This document shows, in pieces, positions 42,502 through 51,182 of a DNA stretch of 64,000 nucleotides. This DNA is from Marmoricola sp. URHB0036 (GTDB lineage: Bacteria; Actinomycetota; Actinomycetes; Propionibacteriales; Nocardioidaceae), in assembly GCF_000426045.1 (NCBI RefSeq), contig NZ_AUEP01000008.1, positions 124,001 through 188,000 of the forward strand, in the 5' to 3' direction. Each line of letters starts with the position of its first letter. Position 1 is the stretch's first letter. The notes under the pieces were generated by a model. That model did not search any database. It was given only the letters and a program-made list of their open reading frames with translations, and was not told the DNA's origin. Made by a program: the position numbers and the translations under genes.

Positions 42502-43668
42502 ATGACCGAGACGTACGCCGACCCGCTGGACGCCGTCCGCGCAGCCACTCCGGTCGAGGGCGACCCGGAACGAATGCTCCCGGCCGAGGCGTACACCTCC
42601 GTTGCGGTGCTGGACTGGGAGAGGCGCCACCTGTTCGCCGGCAGCTGGACCTGTCTCGGCCGGTTCACCGACCTCTTCCCCGATGCCGGCGCCGCTGTCC
42701 GGCAACGGGCCGCCGTGCTCGGTGACGTTCCCGTCCTGCTCGTGCACGACGCCCACGTGCTGCGGATGTTCGCCAACACCTGTCGGCACCGGGGCCATGA
42801 GCTGCTGGGGGAGGGAGAGACCTCCCCTCGACGCCGCATCGTGTGTCCCTACCACGCGTGGAGCTATGACCTCGAGGGTGCGCTGCGGGCGGCCCGTGGC
42901 TTCCAGGACGTCGAGGGCTTCGACGACGAGGACCACTCGCTCGTCGAGCTGCCCGTCCGGGTCTGGCAGGGGTGGGTGTTCGGACACGCGCTGCATCCCG
43001 CCGGCTCCGAGGAAGAGCCCGACTTCGAGCGTCACCTGGGTGACCTCGCGGACCTCCTGACGCCGTACCGCTGTGACGACCTGGTCCTCGCTGACCGGCA
43101 CAGTTACGAGGTCGCGGCGAACTGGAAGGTGATCGCCGAGAACTACCACGAGTGCTACCACTGCCCGTTGATCCATCCCGAGCTGTGCCAGGTCACGCCG
43201 CCGGACTCCGGGGACAACTACGACCTGCCGGGCGCCTGGGTGGGCGGTGCGATGTTCCTGCGCGACGGCATGTCGACCATGTCCCTGACCGGCGAGCTGG
43301 CCGGAAATCCGCTTCCCGACGTCGACGCGACACGCGTGGAGTACCTCCACCTCCTGCCGAACCTGCTCGTCTCGGCGCATCCTGACTACGTGATGGCTCA
43401 CCGGATGGTGCCCCTGGCGCCGGGACGCACGTGGGTCGAGTGCTCGTGGTTCGTCGCACCGAGCGCCGGCGGCACCGTCCCGGAGCTCCGTGGGGCCGTC
43501 GACTTCTGGGACATCACCAACAAGCAGGACTGGGCCGCGTGCGAGAGCGTGCAGCGTGGGCTCGCCAGCCCGCACTTCCGGCCCGGCCCGTTCGCTCCCA
43601 AGGAGGACGCCGTGGCCGACTTCGTGACGCGGGTGGGCCGCGCCTATCGGGTCGGCCGGTTCGAGTGA
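42502..43668 (+). CDS. Rieske non-heme iron oxygenase 2 (GbcA/CntA-like)
   Basis: The 388-residue protein has the Rieske ligands CRHRG and CPYHAWSY and the catalytic NWKVIAENYHECYHCPLIHPEL. It is related to the first Rieske oxygenase but clearly different, with about 35-40 percent shared positions by eye, so it may remove a different N-methyl group or act on another intermediate. A GGAGGAAGG precedes the ATG. It diverges from the TetR gene and overlaps the secreted hydrolase by 4 bp (GTGA). Confidence 0.88.
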   Translation: MTETYADPLDAVRAATPVEGDPERMLPAEAYTSVAVLDWERRHLFAGSWTCLGRFTDLFPDAGAAVRQRAAVLGDVPVLLVHDAHVLRMFANTCRHRGHELLGEGETSPRRRIVCPYHAWSYDLEGALRAARGFQDVEGFDDEDHSLVELPVRVWQGWVFGHALHPAGSEEEPDFERHLGDLADLLTPYRCDDLVLADRHSYEVAANWKVIAENYHECYHCPLIHPELCQVTPPDSGDNYDLPGAWVGGAMFLRDGMSTMSLTGELAGNPLPDVDATRVEYLHLLPNLLVSAHPDYVMAHRMVPLAPGRTWVECSWFVAPSAGGTVPELRGAVDFWDITNKQDWAACESVQRGLASPHFRPGPFAPKEDAVADFVTRVGRAYRVGRFE

Positions 43669-45629
43669 GGACTCCCCGAGGCCGCTGGGTGGCGGCTGTC
43701 GTGGTGGTGCTGGCCTTCGTGGCCGCCGCCCTGGTCGACAGCAGCTCCGCCGGCGCCACGGTGAAGCCGGCGGCCAAGGCAGCACCGACCCAGGTCGGCT
43801 CCCTGACGCTCCGGAAGTGCGACGTCCTGCCGCGCGCCTTGTGCGGCTCGATCATGCGGCTCTGGGACCCGGCGCACCCAGCCCAGGGGCGCGTCCGGGT
43901 CGGGTTCGCCTTCGTGCCGGCCCGGCACGGACCCGCTGTCGGCACCGTGGTGCCGCACGAGGGCGGTCCGGGCTACAGCACCACCAGCAGCGCCTCGTAC
44001 TACGCGCCGATGTACGGCCCGTTGCTCAACCGGCACAACCTCCTGCTGGTCGACCAGCGCGGGACCGGTCGCTCCCAGGCGCTGAACTGCCCTGCCCTGC
44101 AGGACCTGAAGATCGCCTACAACGTCGCCGCCGGCCGATGCGGGCGCTCGTTGGGCGCGCACGCCGACGACTACACCTCGGCCCGTTCGGCCGACGACCT
44201 CGCCGTGGTGATCACCCGGCTCGGGCTCGGCAAGGTCGACGTCTACGGCGACTCCTACGGCACCTTCTTCACCGAGGTGTTCACGGGCCGCCATCCCGAC
44301 CAGGTGCGCAGCCTGATCCTCGACGGCGCCTACCCGACGTACGGCGAGTCGGCGTTCTACCCGACCCAGGGGCCGGCGATGCGGCGTTCCTTCGCCCTCG
44401 CGTGTGCTCGATCGGCGCCCTGCCGCGTCGGCGGACGGTCCTACCTCACCGCGCTGCGACTGGTCCTCCAGAAGGTGCGCAGGCACCCGTGGCGTGGCGT
44501 CTCCCACGACGCCGACGGCCGCCGGGCCCACGTCAAGATCACCGGAGCCGCCCTCGCCTCGGTGGCGTTCGGGGCGACCTACTCGGTCGCCTTCTACCGT
44601 GAGCTGACAGCTGCACTGCGGTCCGGCCTGCGCGGTGACCGCAAGCCGTTGCTGCGTCTGGTCGCCGAGGCGACGGGAGGGGGCACCGACGCGGGCGACC
44701 CCGTCGACTACAGCGAGGGCCTGGACGCAGCCGTGGCCTGCCACGACTACCCCCAGCTCTACGACATGCGGGCCGCTCCGGCGGTCCGGCAACGTCAGTA
44801 CGCCGCCGCGCTCGCCCGCGCGACCCGCACCAACCCCGCCCTCTACGGGCCGTTCACCATCCGCGAGTACGCCCGCTCCGACTGGCAGTCCCTCGACTGG
44901 TGCACCCGGTGGCCGGTCGCCCCCGCGGGCAACCCGGCCGGTCCCCCGACCCCACCGGGTGGATACCCGCCGGTCCCGGTGCTCGTGCTCAGCGGCGAGC
45001 TCGACTCCATCACCACCCCCGCCGAGGGGCACCTGGTCGCGCAGCAGTTCCCCGACGCCCAGCAGGTCGTGGTCCGCAACAGCTTCCACGTCACGGCGAT
45101 GGGGGACACCGACGGCTGCGCCCAGAGCCTGGTGCGTGCCTTCGTGCTCGACCCGGGTCCGTTGAGCGCGGCCCGACGCGCCTGTGCCAGGTCCGTGCCA
45201 CCGCACCGGGCGATGGCGGTCTTCCCGCGCGGACTGGGCTCGGTGCCGCCGGCGGCCGGCACTGGCCCGCTGGGGGTCCGACGGACGGGCCGGGTCGCGG
45301 CCCTGACGGTCGCGGACGTGGTCGACCGATGGTTCAACAACTACTCAGAAGTCGGCTTCGGCCTGCGTGGCGGCCACTGGAGCTACAGCGGCGACCGCGT
45401 CACCCGCTTCCACCTCCACCGCGTCAAGCTCGTCTCGGGTGTGGCCGTCAGCGGGACCGCGACGTGGGACCGCTACGGCAACGCGATGCGAGTGCGTCTG
45501 CGTCTCGCCGGCTCGGGAGCGCACGGTCGGCTGCACGGGCGCTGGCTGACGCGTCGTACCGGCGCGACCGCCGTCCTCGCCGGCACGCTGGGCGGTCATC
45601 GGGTTCGTCTCACGTTCCCGGCGCCGTGA
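43665..45629 (+). CDS. Secreted TAP-like alpha/beta hydrolase (tripeptidyl aminopeptidase type) with a C-terminal extension
   Basis: The 654-residue precursor has a signal peptide (WVAAVVVVLAFVAAALV). The hydrolase core has the oxyanion motif HEGGPGYST, LVDQRGTGRS, the nucleophile S197 in GDSYGTF, the Asp in LSGELDSITTP and a His in NSFHVTAMGD. About 130 residues at the C-terminus (VVDRWFNNYSEVGFGLRGGH onward) form a beta-rich extension not seen in typical 500-residue members. Such enzymes release N-terminal di- or tripeptides outside the cell, which the ABC transporter could import. Translational coupling to Rieske 2 ties it to the pathway. Confidence 0.82.
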   Translation: MRTPRGRWVAAVVVVLAFVAAALVDSSSAGATVKPAAKAAPTQVGSLTLRKCDVLPRALCGSIMRLWDPAHPAQGRVRVGFAFVPARHGPAVGTVVPHEGGPGYSTTSSASYYAPMYGPLLNRHNLLLVDQRGTGRSQALNCPALQDLKIAYNVAAGRCGRSLGAHADDYTSARSADDLAVVITRLGLGKVDVYGDSYGTFFTEVFTGRHPDQVRSLILDGAYPTYGESAFYPTQGPAMRRSFALACARSAPCRVGGRSYLTALRLVLQKVRRHPWRGVSHDADGRRAHVKITGAALASVAFGATYSVAFYRELTAALRSGLRGDRKPLLRLVAEATGGGTDAGDPVDYSEGLDAAVACHDYPQLYDMRAAPAVRQRQYAAALARATRTNPALYGPFTIREYARSDWQSLDWCTRWPVAPAGNPAGPPTPPGGYPPVPVLVLSGELDSITTPAEGHLVAQQFPDAQQVVVRNSFHVTAMGDTDGCAQSLVRAFVLDPGPLSAARRACARSVPPHRAMAVFPRGLGSVPPAAGTGPLGVRRTGRVAALTVADVVDRWFNNYSEVGFGLRGGHWSYSGDRVTRFHLHRVKLVSGVAVSGTATWDRYGNAMRVRLRLAGSGAHGRLHGRWLTRRTGATAVLAGTLGGHRVRLTFPAP

Positions 45630-45643
45630 GCGCGGCGTCCCGC

Positions 45644-45656
45644 TAGCCTCGTCGCG
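45644..45656 (+). promoter_or_regulatory. Putative leaderless promoter -10 of the acyl-CoA dehydrogenase gene
   Basis: TAGCCT at 45644-45649 fits TANNNT and ends 6 nt before the GTG at 45656. There is no Shine-Dalgarno sequence. Confidence 0.4.
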
Positions 45657-46867
45657 TGACTCCCTCCTTCGAGCTGGACCAGGACCGCATCGAGCTCCGT
45701 GACTGGCTGCACGAGTTCGCCGCCGACGTCATCAGGCCCGCGGCCGCCGAGTGGGACGAGCGCGAGGAGTTCCCGTGGCCGGTGGTCGAGGAGGCCGCCA
45801 AGATCGGTCTCTACTCGCTCGACTTCTGGGCCACCCAGAGCTTCGACGAAACCGGGCTCGGCATCCCGGTCACCATGGAGGAGATCTTCTGGGGCGACGC
45901 CGGTATCGGCCTGTCCATCGTCGGTACGACGCTCGCGGCTGCCGCCGTCCGCGGCAACGGCACCGACGAGCAGGCGATGGAGTGGATCCCGGAGATGTTC
46001 GGCAGCCCGGGCGACCTCAGGCTGGCGGCGTTCTGCTCCTCCGAGCCCGACGCCGGCTCCGACGTCGGCGCGATGCGCACCCGGGCGACGTACGACGAGG
46101 CCAACGACGAGTGGGTCCTCAACGGCACCAAGACCTGGGCCACCAACGGCGGCATCGCCGACGTGCACGTCGTCACTGCCGTCGTCGATCCCGACCTGCG
46201 CACGCGCGGACAGGCCAGCTTCGTGGTGCCGCCCGGCACCAAGGGACTCAGCCAGGGGCAGAAGTTCCACAAGCACGGCATCCGGGCCTCGCACACCGCC
46301 GAGGTCGTCCTCGACCAGTGCCGCATCCCGGGCCGCTGCCTGCTCGGTGGCAAGGAGAAGCTCGACGCCCGGCTGGCCAAGGCGCGCGAGGGTGCCTCGT
46401 CCTCGGGGAACGCCTCGATGGCCACCTTCGAGCGCACCCGGCCCGGGGTCGGAGCCCAGGCGATCGGCATCGCCCGCGCGGCGTACGAGGTGGCGCTCGA
46501 CTACGCCAAGACCCGCGAGCAGTTCGGCAAGCCGATCATCGAGAACCAGGCGATCGCCTTCGCGCTGGCCGACATGAAGACCTCGATCGACGCCTCGCGG
46601 CTGCTGGTCTGGCGGGCCGCCTGGATGGCCCGGCAGGGCAAGCGCTTCGAGGCGGCCGAGGGCTCGATGTCCAAGCTGTACGCCGGCGAGACGGCTGTCC
46701 GGGTGACCGAGAAGGCGATCCAGATCCTCGGCGGCAACGGCTACACCCGCGACTACCCGGTCGAGAGGATGGCCCGCGACGCCAAGATCTACACCATCTT
46801 CGAGGGCACCTCGGAGATCCAGCGGCTGGTGATCGCACGCGCGATCTCGGGGGCCCCGATCCGCTGA
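45656..46867 (+). CDS. Acyl-CoA dehydrogenase
   Basis: The 403-residue protein has the N-terminal helical domain, the FAD-binding [13 protein letters not shown] and [43 protein letters not shown] and the catalytic Glu in [11 protein letters not shown]. It introduces an alpha-beta double bond in an acyl-CoA and passes electrons to ETF. In the regulon context the substrate could be the CoA ester of the demethylated carbon skeleton. It has its own leaderless-type promoter, so its place in the regulon is not certain. It converges with the CocE/NonD gene 4 bp away. Confidence 0.92.
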   Translation: MTPSFELDQDRIELRDWLHEFAADVIRPAAAEWDEREEFPWPVVEEAAKIGLYSLDFWATQSFDETGLGIPVTMEEIFWGDAGIGLSIVGTTLAAAAVRGNGTDEQAMEWIPEMFGSPGDLRLAAFCSSEPDAGSDVGAMRTRATYDEANDEWVLNGTKTWATNGGIADVHVVTAVVDPDLRTRGQASFVVPPGTKGLSQGQKFHKHGIRASHTAEVVLDQCRIPGRCLLGGKEKLDARLAKAREGASSSGNASMATFERTRPGVGAQAIGIARAAYEVALDYAKTREQFGKPIIENQAIAFALADMKTSIDASRLLVWRAAWMARQGKRFEAAEGSMSKLYAGETAVRVTEKAIQILGGNGYTRDYPVERMARDAKIYTIFEGTSEIQRLVIARAISGAPIR

Positions 46868-46871
46868 CCGC

Positions 46872-48803
46872 TCAGCGCGGGATGTGCTCGCTCCAGGTGC
46901 GGTGGGCGATCCGGTCCCCGTCGTCGAAGGCGTCGAGGTCGATGACGACGTCGTAGCCCGCGGCGGTCACGTCGACCCGCATCGTGGAGGACACCGAGAC
47001 GTCGACCTCGGGCCAGGTGAGCCGGTAGGTGCAGTCGGCGGAGGCGTGCTGGGCGAAGGTACGACGGTGCACCACGACGTCACCGGCGTACTGCTCCGAG
47101 GCGCGACCGTCGTACGGCACGTCGTACTCCGCACCATGGCGTACAGCGCACGTCGTGGTGTTGCGCAGCACGTCGCGGCTGACCGTCCAGGAGACCCCGT
47201 CCGGCTCCTCCGACGACGTCGGCGCACCGGGAGTGAACGCCGGTGGCTCCTCGGCGGCGCCTGACTGGAGCGGCAGCTTGAGCGACCCCGCGTGCACGGT
47301 GAGCGTCACGGGGGCCGGGGGAGCGACGGTGTTCGGCCAGTCCGCCCCGGCGATCGAGAGCCGGAGGGCCTGCCCGGGAGCGAGCTGGTAGGCACAGGCA
47401 TCGAGGACCACCTCGACGTCGTACTCCTCGCCGGGGACCAGCGGCGATGGCGACGCCGGCGCGTGCACCCCGTCGCGGAAGGCGAGGTCGAGGCTGCCCC
47501 GTGAGATCAGGGCCGAGGTGCCGTCGGGGAAGACGTCGCACAGCTTGACCGACAACGACGCCTGCGGTGCGTCGGCACTGACCCGCAGTCGCACCCGCGG
47601 ATGGCCCAGCACGGTCTCGGAGGCGCCCGTCCACTCCCAGACCAGCGATCGCGCGTCGTCGTCGCGCTGGTCGGTGGACAGACCCCACGGCAGGTGGCCG
47701 GCACAGTCGATCCAGGCAGCGGTGCCGGTGTCGGGCTGGACGGCCAGCTCGCGCGGACCGTCCAGCTGCCACGTCTGCGTCGCCACCGACGGGGACGGCC
47801 AGACATCGCGGATCCAGTGGCCCGCGTGCTGGTCGAGGAACGCCTCGGGCCGGGTGGTGGTCCGCACGAACACGTCCACCACGTCACGGTGTGGCGTCTC
47901 GTCGCGGCCCCGCAGCCAGCGATCCCACCACGCGACCATCTCGCGATCGAGGTCGATGCGCGGTCCGGGGTACGCCGTGGTCGGGTCGGCGTGCACCCAC
48001 GGCCCGGCGAGCAGCCGGTGCGGGACACTGGCCTCGGCTAGCGCCTCGATCGTGCGGAAGGAGTTGTTGCGGTAGCCGTCGGCCCAGCCGGCGACGACCA
48101 TCACTGCGCAGTCGATCCGGTCGTAGCCGTGGCCCTCGCCGTCGGTGCGGACCGAGCCGTGCCGCCAGTAGGGTCCGTCGCGGTTCTCCCGCAACCAGGT
48201 CAGTACCCACGGCTCGTTGACCTCGAGCCGACGTCGCCACTCGTCGCGCCAGGAGTCTCCCCACACCGCCGGCACGGGCGGCAGCACGCACATCGGGGTC
48301 ATGTAGTGGTCGTAGTCGACGAGGTCGACGAGCCGCAGCGCTCCGCCACGCCAGTGCACGTCGTCGGTCCACCGGTCGTCGCTGGCATAGATCGCGCACA
48401 CCACCTTCAGGGCCGGCGGCCGCTCGCAGGCGATCTGCAACGAGTTGAACCCCGAGTACGACGTGCCCCACATGCCGATCTTGCCGTCGCACCACGGTTG
48501 GTCGGCCAGCCAGGCGATCACCTCGACCAGGTCGGTCTGCTCGGCCTCGGGGTACTCGTCGGTGGCGTCGCCCTCGGACGATCCGGTGCCGCGCAGGTCC
48601 AGCCGGCACACGGCGTACCCGTGCTCGTCGCGCAGCGTCACGTAGGACTCGGCGTACGACGAGGTCAGGTCGTCCTTGCGGTAGGGGAGTGCCTCGAGCA
48701 GGCACGGCTGCGGCCCGACGGACTCGGCGGGGAGGTACAGGGTCGCCGACAGCCGCACACCATCCGGCATCGCGATCCGGACCTCGCGCTCAGTGCCCGG
48801 CAC
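46872..48803 (-). CDS. CocE/NonD-family hydrolase (X-Pro dipeptidyl-peptidase / cocaine esterase type)
   Basis: The 643-residue protein has an alpha/beta core with S115 in GMWGTSYSG, Asp in AGWADGYRNNS and His in GPWVHADP (the triad of this family), followed by a C-terminal jelly-roll domain (about residues 370-620). Members cleave acyl esters, beta-lactam side-chain amides or X-Pro peptides. There is no signal peptide, so it is cytosolic. The GTG start at 48803 has GGAGG 6 nt upstream inside the DmpA-like gene, overlapping it by 14 bp, so both form one operon from operator site 4. Confidence 0.88.
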   Translation of the reverse strand: MPGTEREVRIAMPDGVRLSATLYLPAESVGPQPCLLEALPYRKDDLTSSYAESYVTLRDEHGYAVCRLDLRGTGSSEGDATDEYPEAEQTDLVEVIAWLADQPWCDGKIGMWGTSYSGFNSLQIACERPPALKVVCAIYASDDRWTDDVHWRGGALRLVDLVDYDHYMTPMCVLPPVPAVWGDSWRDEWRRRLEVNEPWVLTWLRENRDGPYWRHGSVRTDGEGHGYDRIDCAVMVVAGWADGYRNNSFRTIEALAEASVPHRLLAGPWVHADPTTAYPGPRIDLDREMVAWWDRWLRGRDETPHRDVVDVFVRTTTRPEAFLDQHAGHWIRDVWPSPSVATQTWQLDGPRELAVQPDTGTAAWIDCAGHLPWGLSTDQRDDDARSLVWEWTGASETVLGHPRVRLRVSADAPQASLSVKLCDVFPDGTSALISRGSLDLAFRDGVHAPASPSPLVPGEEYDVEVVLDACAYQLAPGQALRLSIAGADWPNTVAPPAPVTLTVHAGSLKLPLQSGAAEEPPAFTPGAPTSSEEPDGVSWTVSRDVLRNTTTCAVRHGAEYDVPYDGRASEQYAGDVVVHRRTFAQHASADCTYRLTWPEVDVSVSSTMRVDVTAAGYDVVIDLDAFDDGDRIAHRTWSEHIPR

Positions 48804-49875
48804 GGCCGGCCTCCGCGAGCAGCCGCGTGACGACCTGGGGATCGAGGCCCTCGCTGAGGTTGCCATCCCGGCCCACCGTGGTGGAGGCGCCGAGCAAGGA
48901 GTTGAGCACCGACTCCTCGGCGGCGTCGACCACCGCCTCGAACAGGTCATCGAGCCCACGGCCGGCAACCCGGGAGCTGTCCTCCGGACGGCCGTCGCGG
49001 TCGAAACGGCACGTGGTCGAGACGCCGAGGAAGATCTCGCCGCTGCCGTGGTGCGCGGTCGAGCCCGTGCGTGCCAGCCCCAGACCGATGCGCCGCGCCA
49101 GCCGAGCGCAGTCAGCGCCGGCGACGGGGGCGTCGGTGACCACGACGCCGATGCACGAGCCCGCCGGTTTCGGGGGAGTCGTCTCCACCGGAGGCAACAG
49201 GGCGCCGATCGGCACGCCGGCGACCGTGAGCCGCTTGCGCTCGCCGAAGTTGGTCAGCAGCAGCACGGCCACCGTGTGGCCAGCCGGCGTCACCCGGGAC
49301 GAGGTGCCGATGCCGCCCTTGAAGCCCAGGCAGGACATCCCGGTGCCAGCGCCGACAGCCCCCTCGTCGGGGGGCACGGTCGCGCCGCGAGAGTCCAGGG
49401 CCGCCTGGTGCGCCGCGAACACGTCCGGGGTCTCGACCTGCATCACTCGACAGTCGTTGAGGAACGAGTCGTCGCACTCCGCGACCACGGGGATGACCAC
49501 GTCCTCAGCGACGGCCGGGTGTCGCTGGAGCGCGAGCTGGCAGGCGGCGTCGTACACCCGGCCCAGCTGCATGGTCGAGGTCAGGTGGACGGGCGTCTCG
49601 ACCACCGCCCACTCCGTCGCGGTGAGGAACCCGGTGCACTCACCGGCGCCGTTGAGCACGGCTCCGCCGGCTGCGAGCGGTCGCGTGTAGGCGTCCTCTG
49701 CGAGCACGAGGGTGGTGACACCGGTGCGTGCCGTGCCACGACCCCCCGGTGGTGCCGTCTCGTCGCGCACAAGCGTGGTGTGCCCGAGGCCGACGCCGGC
49801 AACGTCGAGCACCGAGTTGGTCGGACCGGTCGGCAGGACGCCGATGCTGATCCCGGTCTCACGAGCTCGCGGCAT
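48790..49875 (-). CDS. P1-family peptidase (DmpA/BapA-like, autoprocessing Ntn-type hydrolase)
   Basis: The 361-residue protein has GTGMSCLGFKGGIGTSSRV, the conserved segment of DmpA-type enzymes where the chain cleaves itself before the nucleophilic Ser, and GAGECTGFLTATEWAV near the N-terminus. DmpA and beta-aminopeptidases remove N-terminal D-Ala, Gly or beta-amino acids from peptides and amides that ordinary peptidases do not attack. The start at 49875 (MPRARETGISIGVLPTGPTN) is the family N-terminus. The gene diverges from the HDAC-like gene; the 48-bp gap holds operator site 4. Confidence 0.88.
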   Translation of the reverse strand: MPRARETGISIGVLPTGPTNSVLDVAGVGLGHTTLVRDETAPPGGRGTARTGVTTLVLAEDAYTRPLAAGGAVLNGAGECTGFLTATEWAVVETPVHLTSTMQLGRVYDAACQLALQRHPAVAEDVVIPVVAECDDSFLNDCRVMQVETPDVFAAHQAALDSRGATVPPDEGAVGAGTGMSCLGFKGGIGTSSRVTPAGHTVAVLLLTNFGERKRLTVAGVPIGALLPPVETTPPKPAGSCIGVVVTDAPVAGADCARLARRIGLGLARTGSTAHHGSGEIFLGVSTTCRFDRDGRPEDSSRVAGRGLDDLFEAVVDAAEESVLNSLLGASTTVGRDGNLSEGLDPQVVTRLLAEAGRAGH

Positions 49876-49914
49876 GCCGCCATCTTGCCCGAAACGACTT
49901 CTGACGTGGTGGGA

Positions 49915-49934
49915 TACTGACTCATGGATCAGTA
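49915..49934. promoter_or_regulatory. Operator site 4, over the start codon of the HDAC-like gene
   Basis: TACTGACT (49915-49922), CATG, GATCAGTA (49927-49934): 6 of 8 positions complementary, same 4-bp spacer as sites 1-3. The central CATG contains the ATG of the 49924 gene. The site could repress both this gene and the leftward peptidase/CocE operon. Confidence 0.6.
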
Positions 49935-51006
49935 CGCCGCTCCGGTCGTCTGGTCGCCTGCCACCCGCAGCCACGACCCGAAGCACGAGGTCTGGGTGGG
50001 CGTCGCCACCGAAGGCACCGAGGTGTCGGCCCGGGTCGACACCATCCTCGACAGCACGACCTCAGCGGGCCATCGCATCGTCGAGGCCACGTCGCATCCC
50101 GACGACATGCTGCGCGCGGTGCACGACCCGGGGTTGCTGGAGTTCCTCGCCACCGCCTCCGACCGCTGGCAGGAGGGCCCGTACGACGAGCTGGTGGGCC
50201 AGGACCGGGTGGTGCCCTACCTGTTCCCGACCCCTGCCATGACGGCCGGGATGCCCACCAGGCCGGCGGTCTCGGTGCACGCGGATGCCGGCCGTTTCGC
50301 CTACGACACGATGACCCTCATCGGGCCGGGGACGTGGCCCGCGGTACGAGCAGCGGCGGACTGTGCCCTGACGGCGACCGATCTCGTTGTGGGAGGGGAG
50401 CCGATGGCCTACGCACTGTGCCGGCCACCCGGCCACCATGCGACGCCCGCCGGCTTCGGTGGCTCCTGCTACCTCAACAACGCCGCCGTCGCGGGGCAGG
50501 CGCTGCGCGCCGCCGGCTTCGACCGCGTCGGCATCGTCGACGTCGACGCGCACCAGGGCAACGGCACGGCCGCGATCTTCTACGACCGCGCCGACGTGCT
50601 CTACGGCTCGGTGCACGTCGACCCGGCCGCCGGGTGGTTCCCGCACGTCGTGGGCCACGCCGACGAGACCGGTCGAGGCGCAGGGACGGGCGCGACCCGC
50701 AACCTGCCGCTGCCCGAGGGCACGGGTGACGGGACGTGGCTCGACGCGGTCCGCCAGCTCGCCGACTGGGTCGCGGCCGAGGGCTGCACGGCGCTCGTCG
50801 TGTCCCTCGGCGTCGATGCCGCGAAGGACGATCCCGAGAGCCCACTGATGGTGACCGTTGACGGCTACTCCGAGGCCGGCGCCCTGCTCGGCGGGACCGG
50901 GTTGCCGTCGGTGGTCGTCCAGGAGGGTGGCTACCACCTGCCGACGCTCGGTGCGCTGGTCACGTCGTACCTCTCCGGCCACGGCTCCCGGGTCGCGTCG
51001 CCGTGA
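49924..51006 (+). CDS. Histone deacetylase-family amidohydrolase (acetylpolyamine deacetylase-like)
   Basis: The 360-residue protein has CRPPGHHATP (H171, H172), VDVDAHQGNGT with D208 and H210 as metal ligands, VSLGVDAAKDD with the third Asp ligand and EGGYHLPTLG at the C-terminus: a complete HDAC active site. In bacteria such enzymes deacetylate acetylpolyamines or other N-acyl amines. An N-acyl amine as the regulon's substrate or intermediate would fit. The start codon lies inside operator site 4, and the mRNA may be leaderless since no ribosome site is visible. Confidence 0.87.
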   Translation: MDQYAAPVVWSPATRSHDPKHEVWVGVATEGTEVSARVDTILDSTTSAGHRIVEATSHPDDMLRAVHDPGLLEFLATASDRWQEGPYDELVGQDRVVPYLFPTPAMTAGMPTRPAVSVHADAGRFAYDTMTLIGPGTWPAVRAAADCALTATDLVVGGEPMAYALCRPPGHHATPAGFGGSCYLNNAAVAGQALRAAGFDRVGIVDVDAHQGNGTAAIFYDRADVLYGSVHVDPAAGWFPHVVGHADETGRGAGTGATRNLPLPEGTGDGTWLDAVRQLADWVAAEGCTALVVSLGVDAAKDDPESPLMVTVDGYSEAGALLGGTGLPSVVVQEGGYHLPTLGALVTSYLSGHGSRVASP

Positions 51007-51071
51007 GCACGCCCACCCACGCTCGGCGGCCTAGCACGACGGTCGCCCTGGACGGTCGCTCCTGACCCTGG

Positions 51072-51182
51072 CTTTCGTCACAGATTGTCGAAAGTGGGGA
51101 GTTCCGACAACCAGGACTTTTCACATGTGCTGGCGAAACTGGGGCCGACTAGTGGCATCATCCGGGCATGGCACATGTGCTG
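51072..51182 (+). promoter_or_regulatory. ROK regulator promoter region with dyads and a direct repeat
   Basis: CTTTCG (51072-51077)/CGAAAG (51089-51094) and TTGTCG (51085-51090)/CGACAA (51105-51110) are overlapping inverted repeats. CACATGTGCTG occurs twice (51122-51132 and 51172-51182), 50 bp apart, the second inside codons 2-5 of the ROK gene. The TTTCG half-sites resemble the arms of the operator at 52376. Autoregulation is a reasonable inference. Confidence 0.4.
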
